Positions 34,176 to 46,806 of a stretch of 64,000 nucleotides of DNA are shown piece after piece (the stretch's first letter is position 1; every line of letters begins with the position of its first letter). A model generated the notes under the pieces. That model was given only the letters and a program-made list of their open reading frames with translations, had not been told where the DNA came from and did no database searches. The position numbers and the translations under genes are program-made. Source of the DNA: Pseudomonas sp. (GTDB lineage Bacteria; Pseudomonadota; Gammaproteobacteria; Pseudomonadales; Pseudomonadaceae); contig NZ_JAGIBG010000025.1 of NCBI RefSeq assembly GCF_017744435.1, forward strand, positions 1-64,000. Reading direction: 5' to 3'.

Positions 34176-35633
34176 TTACATCGGCGGCGACTGATCCGCC
34201 GGCTTGTCCTTGTTGACCCCGGGCACATGCAGGTTGCCCTCGGCCACCTGGCCTTCGAGCTGCGGCTGGGTCACCCAGGTGAGGATGTCGTAGTAACGGC
34301 GGATGTTGGCCACGAAGTGCACCGGCTCGCCGCCACGGGCATAACCGTACTTGGTCTGCCGATACCACTGCTTCTGCGCCAGGCGCGGCAGCATCTTCTT
34401 CACGTCCAGCCACTTGTTCGGGTTGAGCTTTTCGCGCTTGGCCAGGGTGCGGGCGTCTTCCAGGTGGCCGGTGCCGACGTTGTAGGCGGCCAGGGCGAAC
34501 CAGGTGCGGTCTGGCTCCTTGATGCTGTCGTCGAGCTCATCCTTGATCTTCATGAAGTACTTGGCACCGCCCTGGATGCTCTGCTTCGGGTCCAGGCGGT
34601 TGGACACACCCATGGCCTGGGCCGTGCGCTGGGTCAGCATCATCAGGCCGCGCACGCCGGTCTTGGAGGTGACTTCGGGCTGCCACATCGACTCCTGGTA
34701 GCCGATGGCTGCCAGCAGGCGCCAGTCGACCTGTTCGACCTTGGCGTAGCTCTTGAAGTGCTTCTCGTACTTGGGCAGGCGCTGCTGCAGGTGCTGGGCG
34801 AAGGTGTAGGCGCCGACGTAGCCCAGTACATCGACATGGCCGTAGTAACGGTCTTTCAGGCGCTGCAGGGTGCCGTTCTTCTGTGCCTTGTCGAGGAATG
34901 CGTTGATCTCGTTGAGCAGGCTGTTGTCATCACCGGCCGCCACCGCCCAGCGCTGGTCGCGGGTGTCGCCCAGGTCGAAGGCGACCCGCACGTTGGGGAA
35001 GTACACCTGGTTCATGGCCAGCTCATTGGAGTCGACCAGGGTCAGGTCGATCTGCCCTTCATCGACCATGCGCAGCAGGTCGACCACTTCGACCGCGTCG
35101 GATTCCTCGTATTCCAGGCCCGGATACTGCTTTTTCAGCTCGGCCAGCTGGTCGGCGTGGCTGCTGCCCTTGAGCACCATGATCTTCTTGCCGACCAGGC
35201 CCTTGGCATCGGTGGGGCGCGGACGGCCGTTGCGGTAGATGACCTGCGGGGTCACTTCCAGGTAAGGGTGCGAGTACCTGACCTGGGCCTTGCGCCGGTC
35301 ACTGCTGACCAGGCCGGCCGCCGCCAGCACCGGGCCGGAGGGTTTGCCGAGCGAGTCGTACAGTTCGTCGAGGTTGTCGGCGGTCTCGATCTGCAGCTTG
35401 ACGCCGAGATCGTCGGCGAAATGCTGGACCAGCTCGTACTCGAAGCCGGTTTCGCCGTTGCGGTCTTGGAAGTAGGTGGCCGGGCTGTTGCGGGTGATTA
35501 CGCGCAGCACGCCGTCCTCCTTCACGCGCTCGAGGGTGCTGGGTTTTTCAACGCAGGCACCGAGCAGCAGAAAGAGTCCGGTTGCGATTAGCCATCTGGC
35601 GCAACGCTGGCGCAAAGCAGTGTGGGCGAACAT
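34176..35633 (-). CDS. mltF: Membrane-bound lytic murein transglycosylase F
   Basis: This outer-membrane-linked enzyme cleaves glycan strands of peptidoglycan to 1,6-anhydro products. The 485 residues have a lipobox-like leader (LIATGLFLLLGAC), a periplasmic-binding-type domain at about 35-265 (LERVKEDGVLRVITRNSPAT) and an SLT domain at about 290-450 with catalytic Glu in IGYQESMWQPEVTS and the GLMMLT motif. The start MFAHTALRQR at 35633 is chosen because the upstream in-frame ATG at 35714 adds a sequence without a signal-peptide start. Cys after LLLGA suggests it may be lipid-anchored. Confidence 0.93.
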   Translation of the reverse strand: MFAHTALRQRCARWLIATGLFLLLGACVEKPSTLERVKEDGVLRVITRNSPATYFQDRNGETGFEYELVQHFADDLGVKLQIETADNLDELYDSLGKPSGPVLAAAGLVSSDRRKAQVRYSHPYLEVTPQVIYRNGRPRPTDAKGLVGKKIMVLKGSSHADQLAELKKQYPGLEYEESDAVEVVDLLRMVDEGQIDLTLVDSNELAMNQVYFPNVRVAFDLGDTRDQRWAVAAGDDNSLLNEINAFLDKAQKNGTLQRLKDRYYGHVDVLGYVGAYTFAQHLQQRLPKYEKHFKSYAKVEQVDWRLLAAIGYQESMWQPEVTSKTGVRGLMMLTQRTAQAMGVSNRLDPKQSIQGGAKYFMKIKDELDDSIKEPDRTWFALAAYNVGTGHLEDARTLAKREKLNPNKWLDVKKMLPRLAQKQWYRQTKYGYARGGEPVHFVANIRRYYDILTWVTQPQLEGQVAEGNLHVPGVNKDKPADQSPPM

Positions 35634-35710
35634 AGGTTGCAGTATACGCAAAGGACCGGCACAGCCATATCTCGACAACGGTTTGCTTGTCTGGTAGCAG
35701 TTTCTGTGCT

Positions 35711-35802
35711 GCAAGCTTCAAGCTGCAAGCCACAAGAAAAAGCAGCTGGCGCAAGCATGCTTATGCGTGTGGCTTGCAGCTTGAAGCTTGCCGCTTTTTT
35801 TT
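35711..35802. repeat. 24-bp perfect inverted repeat with T tract, upstream of purL
   Basis: GCAAGCTTCAAGCTGCAAGC plus CACA (35711-35734) is the exact reverse complement of 35768-35791, with a 33-base spacer. Eight T residues (35795-35802) follow on the + strand, as in an intrinsic terminator. It lies between the divergent mltF and purL genes, so it can only stop antisense or upstream readthrough on the + strand. Confidence 0.75.
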
Positions 35803-35921
35803 GACCCCGAAGTCCGGTTCCGCCGCCCGGCAGCCGTGGTGTAGAGCGGGTGCCGAAAGCCGTCGAATTAGGCTAGAATGCACGGCCTCTAAGCACACCC
35901 CTTCCTGAGGCTGTCCCGACG

Positions 35922-39821
<3,900 letters not shown>

Positions 39822-39824
39822 GGC

Positions 39825-40136
39825 GTGTACAAGCTCGCCTTCTTCGTCCCGGCCAGCCACGTTGAAGGGGTCAAGGCCGCCGTGTTCGCCGCCGGTGGCG
39901 GGCTTATCGGCGACTACGACCAGTGCGCCTGGCAGACCCTGGGCCAGGGCCAGTTCCGCCCGTTGGACGGCAGCCAGCCGTTCCTCGGGCAGACTGGCCA
40001 GGTCGAGGTGGTCGAGGAGTGGAAGGTGGAGCTGGTGGTGGCTGACGACCTGATCGCTCAGGTCGTCGCTGCGCTCAAGCAGAGCCACCCGTACGAGACG
40101 CCAGCCTACGAGGTCTGGCGTTTGCTCGATTACTGA
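39825..40136 (+). CDS. NIF3-like (YqfO insert domain) small protein
   Basis: The 103 residues match the CutA/PII-like domain found inserted in NIF3/YqfO proteins but standing alone here: YKLAFFVPASHVEGVKAAVF at the start, CAWQTLGQGQFRP in the middle, and HPYETPAYEVWRLLDY at the end. GTG 39825 is the start, three bases after the purL stop. It is probably translated by coupling from purL. Stand-alone copies are widespread in Proteobacteria; a metal- or nucleotide-related role is often guessed but not shown. Confidence 0.8.
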   Translation: MYKLAFFVPASHVEGVKAAVFAAGGGLIGDYDQCAWQTLGQGQFRPLDGSQPFLGQTGQVEVVEEWKVELVVADDLIAQVVAALKQSHPYETPAYEVWRLLDY

Positions 40137-40147
40137 ACGCTCTGGGC

Positions 40148-42256
40148 CTACCAACTCCAGGGGGCGGGTCCAGCGTCGGGCAGATTGGCTATTTCCCAGT
40201 AGCTGGTGTTGGTTAATTCCTCGATCTCCTGGATGTTCTCCATCGTCTTTTTCAAGGCGCCCTCGATTTCTTTCAGCGCATCATCCAGTTCGAGACGTTG
40301 CAGTTGCCTTAGCGTTTCGATTGATTTCCCTTGCTCGACTTTTTCAGGGTTTGCCCGAGCCCATGCATCGACAGCGTCAGTGAACCAATCGGTATCATTG
40401 GGGTGAACCATGAAGCGCTCGGCTACAACCCGCGGGTCGCCCGCCGCCTCACCCAATGCCATCCAATGATTGAACATTGCCTGGCCTACATCCTTGACCG
40501 CTAGTGCAGCCAGCCGCACCGCCAGGCCGTGGAAAGGATGCGTGCCATGGTCCTTGGCGAGTTGCGAATGGGTTGCCATCACCTCCGCGTCGTTGTTCGG
40601 GTCCCCGTCCAGGTGGGTCTGCAAGGTGGCGATATGGTCGCCTGCCCATTTCAACAGGGGTTTCCTGATCAGGTTGGAAGCATATTCGATGGCTTTGCTG
40701 GGCGCTTCGATAGCCCCCGTAAGCTGCTGGGACAATTGATAGAGTGGGTTGCCTCTGATGGCGTCCCGGGCTTTCAGGTACAGTTCATAGGCTTCGAGCA
40801 GCAGGCGATCTTCGTCTTTCAGCAAGATCAGCATGACCTTGTCAAAGTCGCTGCGTTCACCCGGCTCCAGGTTTGGTGAATCGTCGTTACCGTAAAGCAG
40901 ATTGGCCATCGGATCGCTAACGCTGCCGACGATATCCAAAGTCCCGAACATACCTGTGATGACAGGCCATTCATGGCGAGACTCTTCCCTTGAGTCGATG
41001 CGGGGCGTCCATGTCAACACGTCGCCGTACCCCAGCTTGCGCAAGCTCAGCTCCACGAAGTTGGAGTGGGCGAAGTAATCTTCCAGTACGTGCAGGGCCT
41101 CGCCGAACAGGCGCATGCCTTTGGCAGTCATGCCTTCCTGTTTTGCAGCATTCAACTGTTTGACCATGTAGGCAATCGGTCGGCGGATGTAACGCTTCAT
41201 CGAGCGCCTGGGCAGCACCTTGTTGAGAGTGCTTTCAGGGAATACCAACGCGCTGAAAGCGGGGTCGATGCTCCGCGGGTCGTCCGCCTCCCTGTCCAGC
41301 GAGGTCGGGTTGTCGATGTGTTCGTGGGCTCGGTAGACACCCAGCAGCTCCGGGGTCACCCGATAGGCGTCACGCCCCTCAGGCGTTTGCTGTAGGGTAT
41401 GGAATTCCTTGAGGCCGAACAGGTCGACGACGGCTGTCAGCTTTTCTCGCGACACTCTCGGCAGGTTACCTGAAGTAATGGCCTCGATAATTTTCGCCGT
41501 ATCGGTGCCAGCATTGTCCTGCGGCTGAACGATCTTGGGATCGATCAGTTGTGAGTAGTCACGTAGCCAGTTGCCAAAGTAGATGGCTTTGCGTTGGGCC
41601 TCATCGAAACCGGCGACTTCAAGCGCATCTTCAATGGACTCATGGCCAAATGAAGTGTCGCTTCCCCCATCGCCTCTTCCGGCAGCAAAGCGCTTCACAC
41701 GGCGCGAGGAGAACTCTGGAACACTGAGTGTCAAGGTCTGCTCCAAGCCCCTCTCGGTGAATGTCGCAAGGGTGCTCCCGGATGCGATCGGCTTGTTGTA
41801 AAAAAGCAAGGTCTGCACGAAGCCTGCGGTGATCGTTTCGCTGCCCGGTGGTATGGCACATGGAGCGCCGAGCGCTTTGCAACCTTGCAGCAACAAGTGG
41901 TGGATGTGCAGTGCAAATGCGCCCATCAGTGCAACCATGAGTCCAGCGCCCTTGGCTGGATCCTCGATGGCCTGTGCAATGGCCTCGTGCTGAACCTCTA
42001 TCAGGCCGGTTTCGCTATCGTAGGTGCAAGGCACGTTGATGTCGTAGTTGACCTGGCATCTTGGGTTGCTCAAGGTCTTGGCGATCAATTCCCGCTGCAG
42101 GTGCACGAACAGCGCGAGTGGCAGGCGGCTGCCAAATATCGGCCTGAACAAGTGGCTAAAGAGCTGGACGTCAATGTCCGAGGCAAAATCGGCCAGTCGG
42201 TCCAGGGTGAAGGTGCTGGCAAACGAGGTAATGTCTGTAGGCTGGTCGTTCATCAT
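40148..42256 (-). CDS. HET-C domain protein, candidate secreted phospholipase-like effector
   Basis: The roughly 702-residue protein contains the bacterial HET-C signature: FGNWLRDYSQLID (about 227-239), HEHIDNP (about 310), and EALHVLEDYFAHSNFVELSL (about 383-402), where His, Glu, Asp and His resemble the zinc site of phospholipase C-like enzymes. The C-terminal part is helical, with a coiled coil (QRLELDDALKEIEGALKKTM). No signal peptide or membrane segment is visible. HET-C proteins in bacteria are linked to antagonism and to type VI or similar secretion, but no secretion or immunity gene adjoins this one. ATG 42256 has a CAGG six bases upstream; ATG 42286 is possible. It lies next to the purL operon end and a tatC relic. 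Confidence 0.78.
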   Translation of the reverse strand: MMNDQPTDITSFASTFTLDRLADFASDIDVQLFSHLFRPIFGSRLPLALFVHLQRELIAKTLSNPRCQVNYDINVPCTYDSETGLIEVQHEAIAQAIEDPAKGAGLMVALMGAFALHIHHLLLQGCKALGAPCAIPPGSETITAGFVQTLLFYNKPIASGSTLATFTERGLEQTLTLSVPEFSSRRVKRFAAGRGDGGSDTSFGHESIEDALEVAGFDEAQRKAIYFGNWLRDYSQLIDPKIVQPQDNAGTDTAKIIEAITSGNLPRVSREKLTAVVDLFGLKEFHTLQQTPEGRDAYRVTPELLGVYRAHEHIDNPTSLDREADDPRSIDPAFSALVFPESTLNKVLPRRSMKRYIRRPIAYMVKQLNAAKQEGMTAKGMRLFGEALHVLEDYFAHSNFVELSLRKLGYGDVLTWTPRIDSREESRHEWPVITGMFGTLDIVGSVSDPMANLLYGNDDSPNLEPGERSDFDKVMLILLKDEDRLLLEAYELYLKARDAIRGNPLYQLSQQLTGAIEAPSKAIEYASNLIRKPLLKWAGDHIATLQTHLDGDPNNDAEVMATHSQLAKDHGTHPFHGLAVRLAALAVKDVGQAMFNHWMALGEAAGDPRVVAERFMVHPNDTDWFTDAVDAWARANPEKVEQGKSIETLRQLQRLELDDALKEIEGALKKTMENIQEIEELTNTSYWEIANLPDAGPAPWSW

Positions 42257-42369
42257 GGGAACCTGATTCGAATGAACGACCAGCATGGGCAATCGCTTGC
42301 CGGCAGTGCATGAGGCAGAGCTACCTGTGCGGCTCGTCGCCTTCGGCGGCCTTGCCGGCTCGAAGCGGA

Positions 42370-42696
42370 TCACGAACCAGGGCGGTACAAGCCCGGGGCG
42401 AGAAAGCCCCAGGCCTGGTGCAGTAACAGCGGCATGGCCACGAACAACGCGCACATCGCCGTGAGCTTGAACGGTGTGAGGAACGGTGAGGTGACGCTGG
42501 TGGCGATCATGCTGGCGCTTTCCGGCAGGAAGCGGCGCAGCGGCTCCGAGATCACGGTGTACAGCTGCTGGGCAAAGGGGAACAGACCGGCGAACACGGC
42601 GGCCAGCAGCAACAGGCAGCGCACCAGGCGCTTGCGCAGATCACGCAGGTGCTCGGTCAACGGCATGCGTGCCGCCGGGTCCAGGGCGATGCTCAT
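42370..42696 (-). pseudogene. tatC: Truncated tatC (N-terminal part only)
   Basis: This 108-codon frame matches the first 40 percent of TatC: MPLTEHLRDLRKRLVRCLLL (conserved cytoplasmic Glu and Leu-rich first helix), PFLTPFKLTAMCALFVAMPL and HQAWGFLAPGLYR. The frame then becomes unrelated (PGS) and stops at 42370, so about 150 residues and four helices are missing. The start has GGGAGAA five bases before ATG 42696. No tatA or tatB lies upstream; a gspK relic lies there instead. It is probably a leftover of a second, accessory Tat operon. A normal primary Tat system is expected elsewhere, since Tat substrates are encoded here. Confidence 0.8.
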
Positions 42697-42727
42697 GGGC
42701 TGTTCTCCCGTGCGACGGTGGCGGTGA

Positions 42728-43269
42728 CGCGACAGTGACAGCGATGCTCGCCTGCAAGGCGGCGAGAGCGCCCAGTACTTGCGCCAGCAACCGCCGCGGC
42801 TGGCGGCCAACCAGCCGATGCTCGATAGCAGCGAGCTCAACCTGCTGCTAGAACCTGACGCTACCCGCCATCGCCGCTATCCGATGCTGTGCGCCTTGCC
42901 ACAGACCACTGGCTGGCGCCTGAATGCAATGCCTTGGGACTGGAGCACCTGCCGTTGCTGGATGCGCTGTATGAGGGGCGATATCCGCGCTCGTTGCTCA
43001 GCCGCATCGACAGTGGGCGGCCGGCGTCGGGGTATGCAGATGCCTCGGCGTTGCGCCAGGCGTTGGGGGCGGTGGATGACGAAACGTTCGAACGGTTGAG
43101 CGAGGGCTTGCTGCTCAACAGTGGGCATTACCTGTTGCAGTTGTCGTTCGAGGAACAGGGCAGGGTGATGCGCAGCGAGTTTCAGGTGGAGGCGTTGGGG
43201 GTGGTGCAGTGGCATGCCCGGGTGCCGGCGCAGCAGGTGAGAATTCGCAGTCGTGAGCCAAAACTCTAA
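42728..43269 (+). pseudogene. Frameshifted C-terminal relic of gspK/xcpX (type II secretion)
   Basis: Two overlapping + frames join into one degraded protein. The first (42728 to about 42925) reads QYLRQQPPRLAANQPMLDSS, then ELNLL, YPMLCALPQTTGWRLN. The second (to the stop at 43269) continues NALGLEHLPLLDALYEGRYP and ends with a Val/Leu-rich strand region HYLLQLSFEEQGRVMRSEF. The order matches the C-terminal half of the GspK minor pseudopilin (Asn-rich xNVN turn, then a saposin-like repeat and final strands). A one-base frameshift lies near 42920-42930 and the N-terminus is missing. No start codon is credible. The closest intact reading would be XcpX. Confidence 0.6.
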
Positions 43270-44114
43270 ACGCGTGATGTGCCATTATTTTCTGGGCCTC
43301 GACGAAGCAATCTAGCTGCGGCGTAAACCATCGGAACCAGCGTAATGGTTTCCGTGAGGATTCCAGCCAACATACCCACGACGTATCTGGTGCTTATCTG
43401 GCTGGCATGGATATTGGCTGGGTACATGATACCGGTAGCTACCTCATACGTAAGCCATAAGCTGAGACCTGCGTACGCAGGGGCTGCCACTGCAATTTGT
43501 GCTTTTTCACGGGTAGTCAGAGGGCGCAATCGGCTTGGTCGTGGCGGCTGCATCTGCTGGTAGTTCAGGCTGGTAGCACCCCAGTGCGGGTTTCCTGAGT
43601 TGAAGCTTTGGCTGGAGCTGTCTGTCGTTGCCAACTGATTGTAGGGGGTCGTATCGTTGTCCGAATTTCTTGCGAGGACGATGTCGGGTTGATGCGGGCT
43701 GTTGAGGAACCTCTCTGACAACCAGTTGAACGGCTTTTTCATCCAGGTGGGCACGGATGGCCAGCGTCCGTTCAGGTCGACTCTATTGACCGGATCGCCC
43801 AGGCAGTAGCCGTAGCCATTCAGCCCGCCTTTACCAAACGGGGAAAATGCATCCGGCTGAGTAAATCGCATGAGTCCCGGATGATAGTTACGGTATCCAT
43901 TGCCTAGTGGATAGCTCCCCGTAATCACCTCCAGCCTTTGTCCGGCAAAAGCCAACAGGGTCGTCGCTAAGTCAGTCCGAATGAAGCCATACGGTGAGTA
44001 ATTTTGTGGGGAGCCACTTCCTTGAATACTCATCACTGTATTCCGTTGATTGGCTTTCAAAGATCTCGCCGATATGCGCATGAGGCTTGTGCTCTGGGCC
44101 AGGATTTTTTCCAT
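43266..44114 (-). CDS. Short Rhs-core protein with C-terminal hydrophobic segments
   Basis: The 282 residues have one RHS-repeat-associated core at about 35-125: NYSPYGF, LAFAGQRLE, GNGYRNYHPGLMRFTQPDAF, SPFGKGGLNGYGYCLGDPVN, and RVDLNGRWP, which is the usual core-to-tip boundary (PxxxxDPxGL-like). The tip (about 125-282) is unlike its core and contains two predicted membrane helices (VAAPAYAGLSLWLTYEVATG and GMLAGILTETITLVPMVYAA). The long Rhs barrel is absent. GGGAGAAACC precedes ATG 44114; ATG 44135 is an alternative. It could be an orphan Rhs tip or a small self-standing family common in Pseudomonas. No immunity gene is obvious. Confidence 0.75.
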   Translation of the reverse strand: MEKILAQSTSLMRISARSLKANQRNTVMSIQGSGSPQNYSPYGFIRTDLATTLLAFAGQRLEVITGSYPLGNGYRNYHPGLMRFTQPDAFSPFGKGGLNGYGYCLGDPVNRVDLNGRWPSVPTWMKKPFNWLSERFLNSPHQPDIVLARNSDNDTTPYNQLATTDSSSQSFNSGNPHWGATSLNYQQMQPPRPSRLRPLTTREKAQIAVAAPAYAGLSLWLTYEVATGIMYPANIHASQISTRYVVGMLAGILTETITLVPMVYAAARLLRRGPENNGTSRV

Positions 44115-44295
44115 GGTTTCTCCCTTTGCGTTCACAAATCAACTGTCAATTGTGCCAGTTGACCCAAGCGTTTGTTCCTGGATCTTAAGCAAGAAATGAA
44201 CACGTTGTGCAGGGTGTGGCGCGCCATGCGAGTGATTCTTTGGAAGGGTCTTATACCTATTAGCGAGACTTTCGGAACTCGAAACCTGCGATGAT

Positions 44296-44330
44296 GACGC
44301 TACAGTCAGCACGAAGCTGCCTGTAGCGTC
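44296..44330 (-). terminator. Hairpin at the 3' end of phoX
   Basis: GACGCTACAG (44296-44305) and CTGTAGCGTC (44321-44330) are perfect 10-bp arms around 15 bases, seven bases after the phoX stop on the minus strand. No clear T tract follows, so termination is inferred only from position and stem. Confidence 0.5.
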
Positions 44331-44336
44331 GCTGAA

Positions 44337-46406
44337 TCAAGCTGTACCTATCTCCCCACCATCATCCCGCTGAATCACCACGGTCGTAGCCCGCGGCCTG
44401 ACCTTGGCACCGGCCGGGGTCGCATCGGTCGCCTTGTCGGTATACGGCCAGTTGTCCGGGTGCTGGATGTTGACGAACAAGGTCTTGTTGTCCGGCGTGA
44501 AGCTGATGCCCGTCACCTCGCAACCATTCGGCCCGACGAAGAAGCGGCGCAGGGCCGTCTGGTTCTGGGCATTGATCGGCACCTGCTTGCCGCTGGCATC
44601 GACCAGGTCGGTGGGGATCACCGCCAGCAGCTGGTCGTTGGTGTAGTCGGTGAGCGTGGTCTCGCTGTTGTCGGTCTCGAACCACAGCACGCCGCGGCTA
44701 TCGAAACTCATGCCGTCAGGGCTGGCGAACTGGTTGAGCTCGGTCAGCCCGGAGCGGTTGATGTCGGCGGTACCAGCGGCGTTGGCGCCGAACACGAAGA
44801 TGTCCCAGGTGAAGCTCAGCTGGTCGCCGCTGTCGTGCCAACGGATGATGTGGCCGTGACGGTTCGGGCCGCGCGGGTTGGCCGCATCGACCTTGTCGGC
44901 AGTACGCGCGCTGTTGTTGGTCAGGGTCAGGTAGACGTCGCCGTTGAGCGGGTTGACGGCCGTCCACTCCGGGCGGTCCATCGGCGTGGCGCCCACGGCA
45001 TCGCCGGCGCCCCGGGTGTTGAGAATGATGCCTGCCAGGTCACCGTACAGCGCACCGAGGGTGCTGCCGGCGGCGGTGGCGGTGTTCACGTCGAGCAGCA
45101 GCCACACGCCGCTGCCATCGGCATTGAAGCGGGCGACGTACAGCTTGCCCTGGTCCAGGTACTTGGCCCCGGTGGCCAGGCGGTCGGCCGGGTTGGCGTC
45201 GGCGGTATCCCACACGGCCGTGGACACCCACTTGTACAGGTACTCGTTGTTGGAGTCGTCACCCATGTACCAGACCAGCGGCTTGCCGGCCACCGGCAGG
45301 CCCGGGCAGCAGCCTTCGTGGCGGAAGCGGCCCAGGGCCGTGCGCTTGGTGGCCAGGGTGCTGCTGTTGTACGGGTCGATCTCGACGATGTAGCCATAGG
45401 TGCTGGCTTCGTTGCGGTAGTCGTCGGCGGCGGCGGCCCCTTTGACGGTCACGTCGAAGCGGGCGAATTCATCGGCCACTTCACTGCTGTCACCGGCAGC
45501 GCTTTCCCACTGGTACTGGCCACTGGAGGTGCCCACGCCGATGCGGCGCTGGTCCTCCGGGCGGGTGCCCTTGTTGACGAAGATGCCTGGCCAGTTCTCT
45601 TCACAGGTCAGGTAGGTGCCCCACGGGGTGTAGCCATTGCCGCAGTTGTTGTTGGTGCCGCGGCAGTGGGTGCCGTCGACCGAATACTTGGTCTTGACGT
45701 GGTCGGTGCCACGCAGCGGCCCGGTGATTTCCATGCGCGAAGCCGTGGTGAAGCGGCGGTTGAGCGGGTCGTTGTCGACCACCTGCCAGCGGCCGTTGGC
45801 CTTCTGCAGGCGCACCACGCCAGCACCGTGGGCGTTGATCTCCTTGCGCACTTCTTCGGCCGGGCGCTTGCCGCTGGTGTCGGTGGTCGGGCCGTTGGGG
45901 TGCAGGGCCGCGGTGTCGATGTATTCGAAGTTGATCGCCAGCAGGCCGTCTTCGGAGCTGCCGTTGATCGGGAAGAAGTGCATGCCGTCGTGGTGCATGC
46001 CCATGGCATTGGCCTGGTCGGTCGAGGTGTTGCTGCCGTCCGATTTCCACGGGTTGCCGTTGCTGTTCAGCGGCGTGCCCCAGGGCGCCAGCACATAAGC
46101 GCTGTAACCGGCCGCGACGACGCAGGCGTCGGCGCGCGAACCGGCGATGGACTGGAAGCCCAGGGCCAGTTTCGGTACTTCCGGTGCGATCGGGTCGGTC
46201 ACCGGCGGCTGCGGTGCCAGATCGTCATTGGAGCCGCCACTGCTGTCGAAACAGCCGATCAAACCGGTACCGGCAATCATGGCGATGGCGGCGCCCAGGC
46301 TGCCACGCATCACGCTGCGACGGCTCAGGTAAGCGTCCATGACGCTGGCCATCGGCAGGTTGCCGCTCTGGTTGCGGTCCAGGTTATCGCCGGTATCTCG
46401 ACTCAT
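44337..46406 (-). CDS. phoX: PhoX-family alkaline phosphatase, Tat-dependent lipoprotein-like
   Basis: This is a predicted calcium/iron-dependent alkaline phosphatase that releases phosphate from organic esters in the periplasm or at the surface. The 689 residues are of the DUF839/PhoX family. The leader has the twin-arginine motif LSRRSVMRGS, followed by IAMIAGTGLIGCFDSSGG, where Cys in GLIGC could be lipid-modified. The mature part includes WGTYLTCEENWPG, HEGCCPGLPVAGKPLVWYMG, PNGCEVTGISFTPD, which contain conserved Cys and acidic residues of the metal site. The start ATG 46406 fits. I saw no clear Pho box upstream. It lies beside a tatC relic of an accessory Tat operon. Confidence 0.85.
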   Translation of the reverse strand: MSRDTGDNLDRNQSGNLPMASVMDAYLSRRSVMRGSLGAAIAMIAGTGLIGCFDSSGGSNDDLAPQPPVTDPIAPEVPKLALGFQSIAGSRADACVVAAGYSAYVLAPWGTPLNSNGNPWKSDGSNTSTDQANAMGMHHDGMHFFPINGSSEDGLLAINFEYIDTAALHPNGPTTDTSGKRPAEEVRKEINAHGAGVVRLQKANGRWQVVDNDPLNRRFTTASRMEITGPLRGTDHVKTKYSVDGTHCRGTNNNCGNGYTPWGTYLTCEENWPGIFVNKGTRPEDQRRIGVGTSSGQYQWESAAGDSSEVADEFARFDVTVKGAAAADDYRNEASTYGYIVEIDPYNSSTLATKRTALGRFRHEGCCPGLPVAGKPLVWYMGDDSNNEYLYKWVSTAVWDTADANPADRLATGAKYLDQGKLYVARFNADGSGVWLLLDVNTATAAGSTLGALYGDLAGIILNTRGAGDAVGATPMDRPEWTAVNPLNGDVYLTLTNNSARTADKVDAANPRGPNRHGHIIRWHDSGDQLSFTWDIFVFGANAAGTADINRSGLTELNQFASPDGMSFDSRGVLWFETDNSETTLTDYTNDQLLAVIPTDLVDASGKQVPINAQNQTALRRFFVGPNGCEVTGISFTPDNKTLFVNIQHPDNWPYTDKATDATPAGAKVRPRATTVVIQRDDGGEIGTA

Positions 46407-46806
46407 CAGGGTGTCCTTATAGTGGCTGAGTTGGAGGCAGCCGCGACTTTAGGGCGCTACTGTGATGATTCATTGGCAAAATTATTAATGGGTTTCTTAA
46501 AACTGTAAGTTCTTATTACAAACGCAGAAAGATCGATTTGGAATGGTTGTCGGATTTTTGCCATTAAGCTGTCTACGCCGCAACATCCGGGGCACCGCCT
46601 CGGCGTGCTCTGCGCCCGCGAACTGCAGGCGCGTTTCACCGTCGCGCAGTACTGGCTGGCCAGCAACCAGGTTGATGGCGTGTTCATGCATCCATGTGTC
46701 CGTCATGACAAGGTCAACGCCTATGAGAACGAGCGCCAAAACCCGCGTGGCGCTCGTTCTCAAGGGCGCTGAACATCTCAAACCAGGCACTCTTGCGCCT
46801 CACCCG
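46407..46806. other. 400-base gap between phoX and tpsA, AT-rich, no confident gene
   Basis: The part next to phoX (about 46440-46540) is AT-rich and probably holds its promoter. The rest (about 46545-46790) has open frames on both strands. The + frame contains ARELQARFTVAQYWLASNQV and the minus frame VLALVLIGVDLVMTDTWMHE. Neither is recognisable, neither has a good start, and neither follows a Shine-Dalgarno. It may be gene debris downstream of tpsA. Confidence 0.4.

Noticed and set aside
35711..35802. Attenuator of purL
   Set aside because: The hairpin lies upstream of the likely purL -10 box (35874), so it would not be in the purL leader RNA.
42257..42369. Tail of a lost VgrG-like carrier gene (frame LVRDPLRAGKAAEGDEPHR)
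   Set aside because: Only about 19 codons are open before the stop, which is too short to assign; kept only as a hint in the HET-C finding.
42779..43099. Single intact small gene on + strand at 42.8-43.1 kb
   Set aside because: Only the joined two frames resemble a known family (GspK), so a frameshifted relic is more likely than a new gene.
44460..46508. 682-codon open frame antisense to phoX
   Set aside because: It lies wholly opposite a recognised phosphatase gene and shows no family motif.
46545..46790. Small ORFs on both strands between phoX and tpsA
   Set aside because: Neither has a convincing start, Shine-Dalgarno or recognised motif, and the two overlap.
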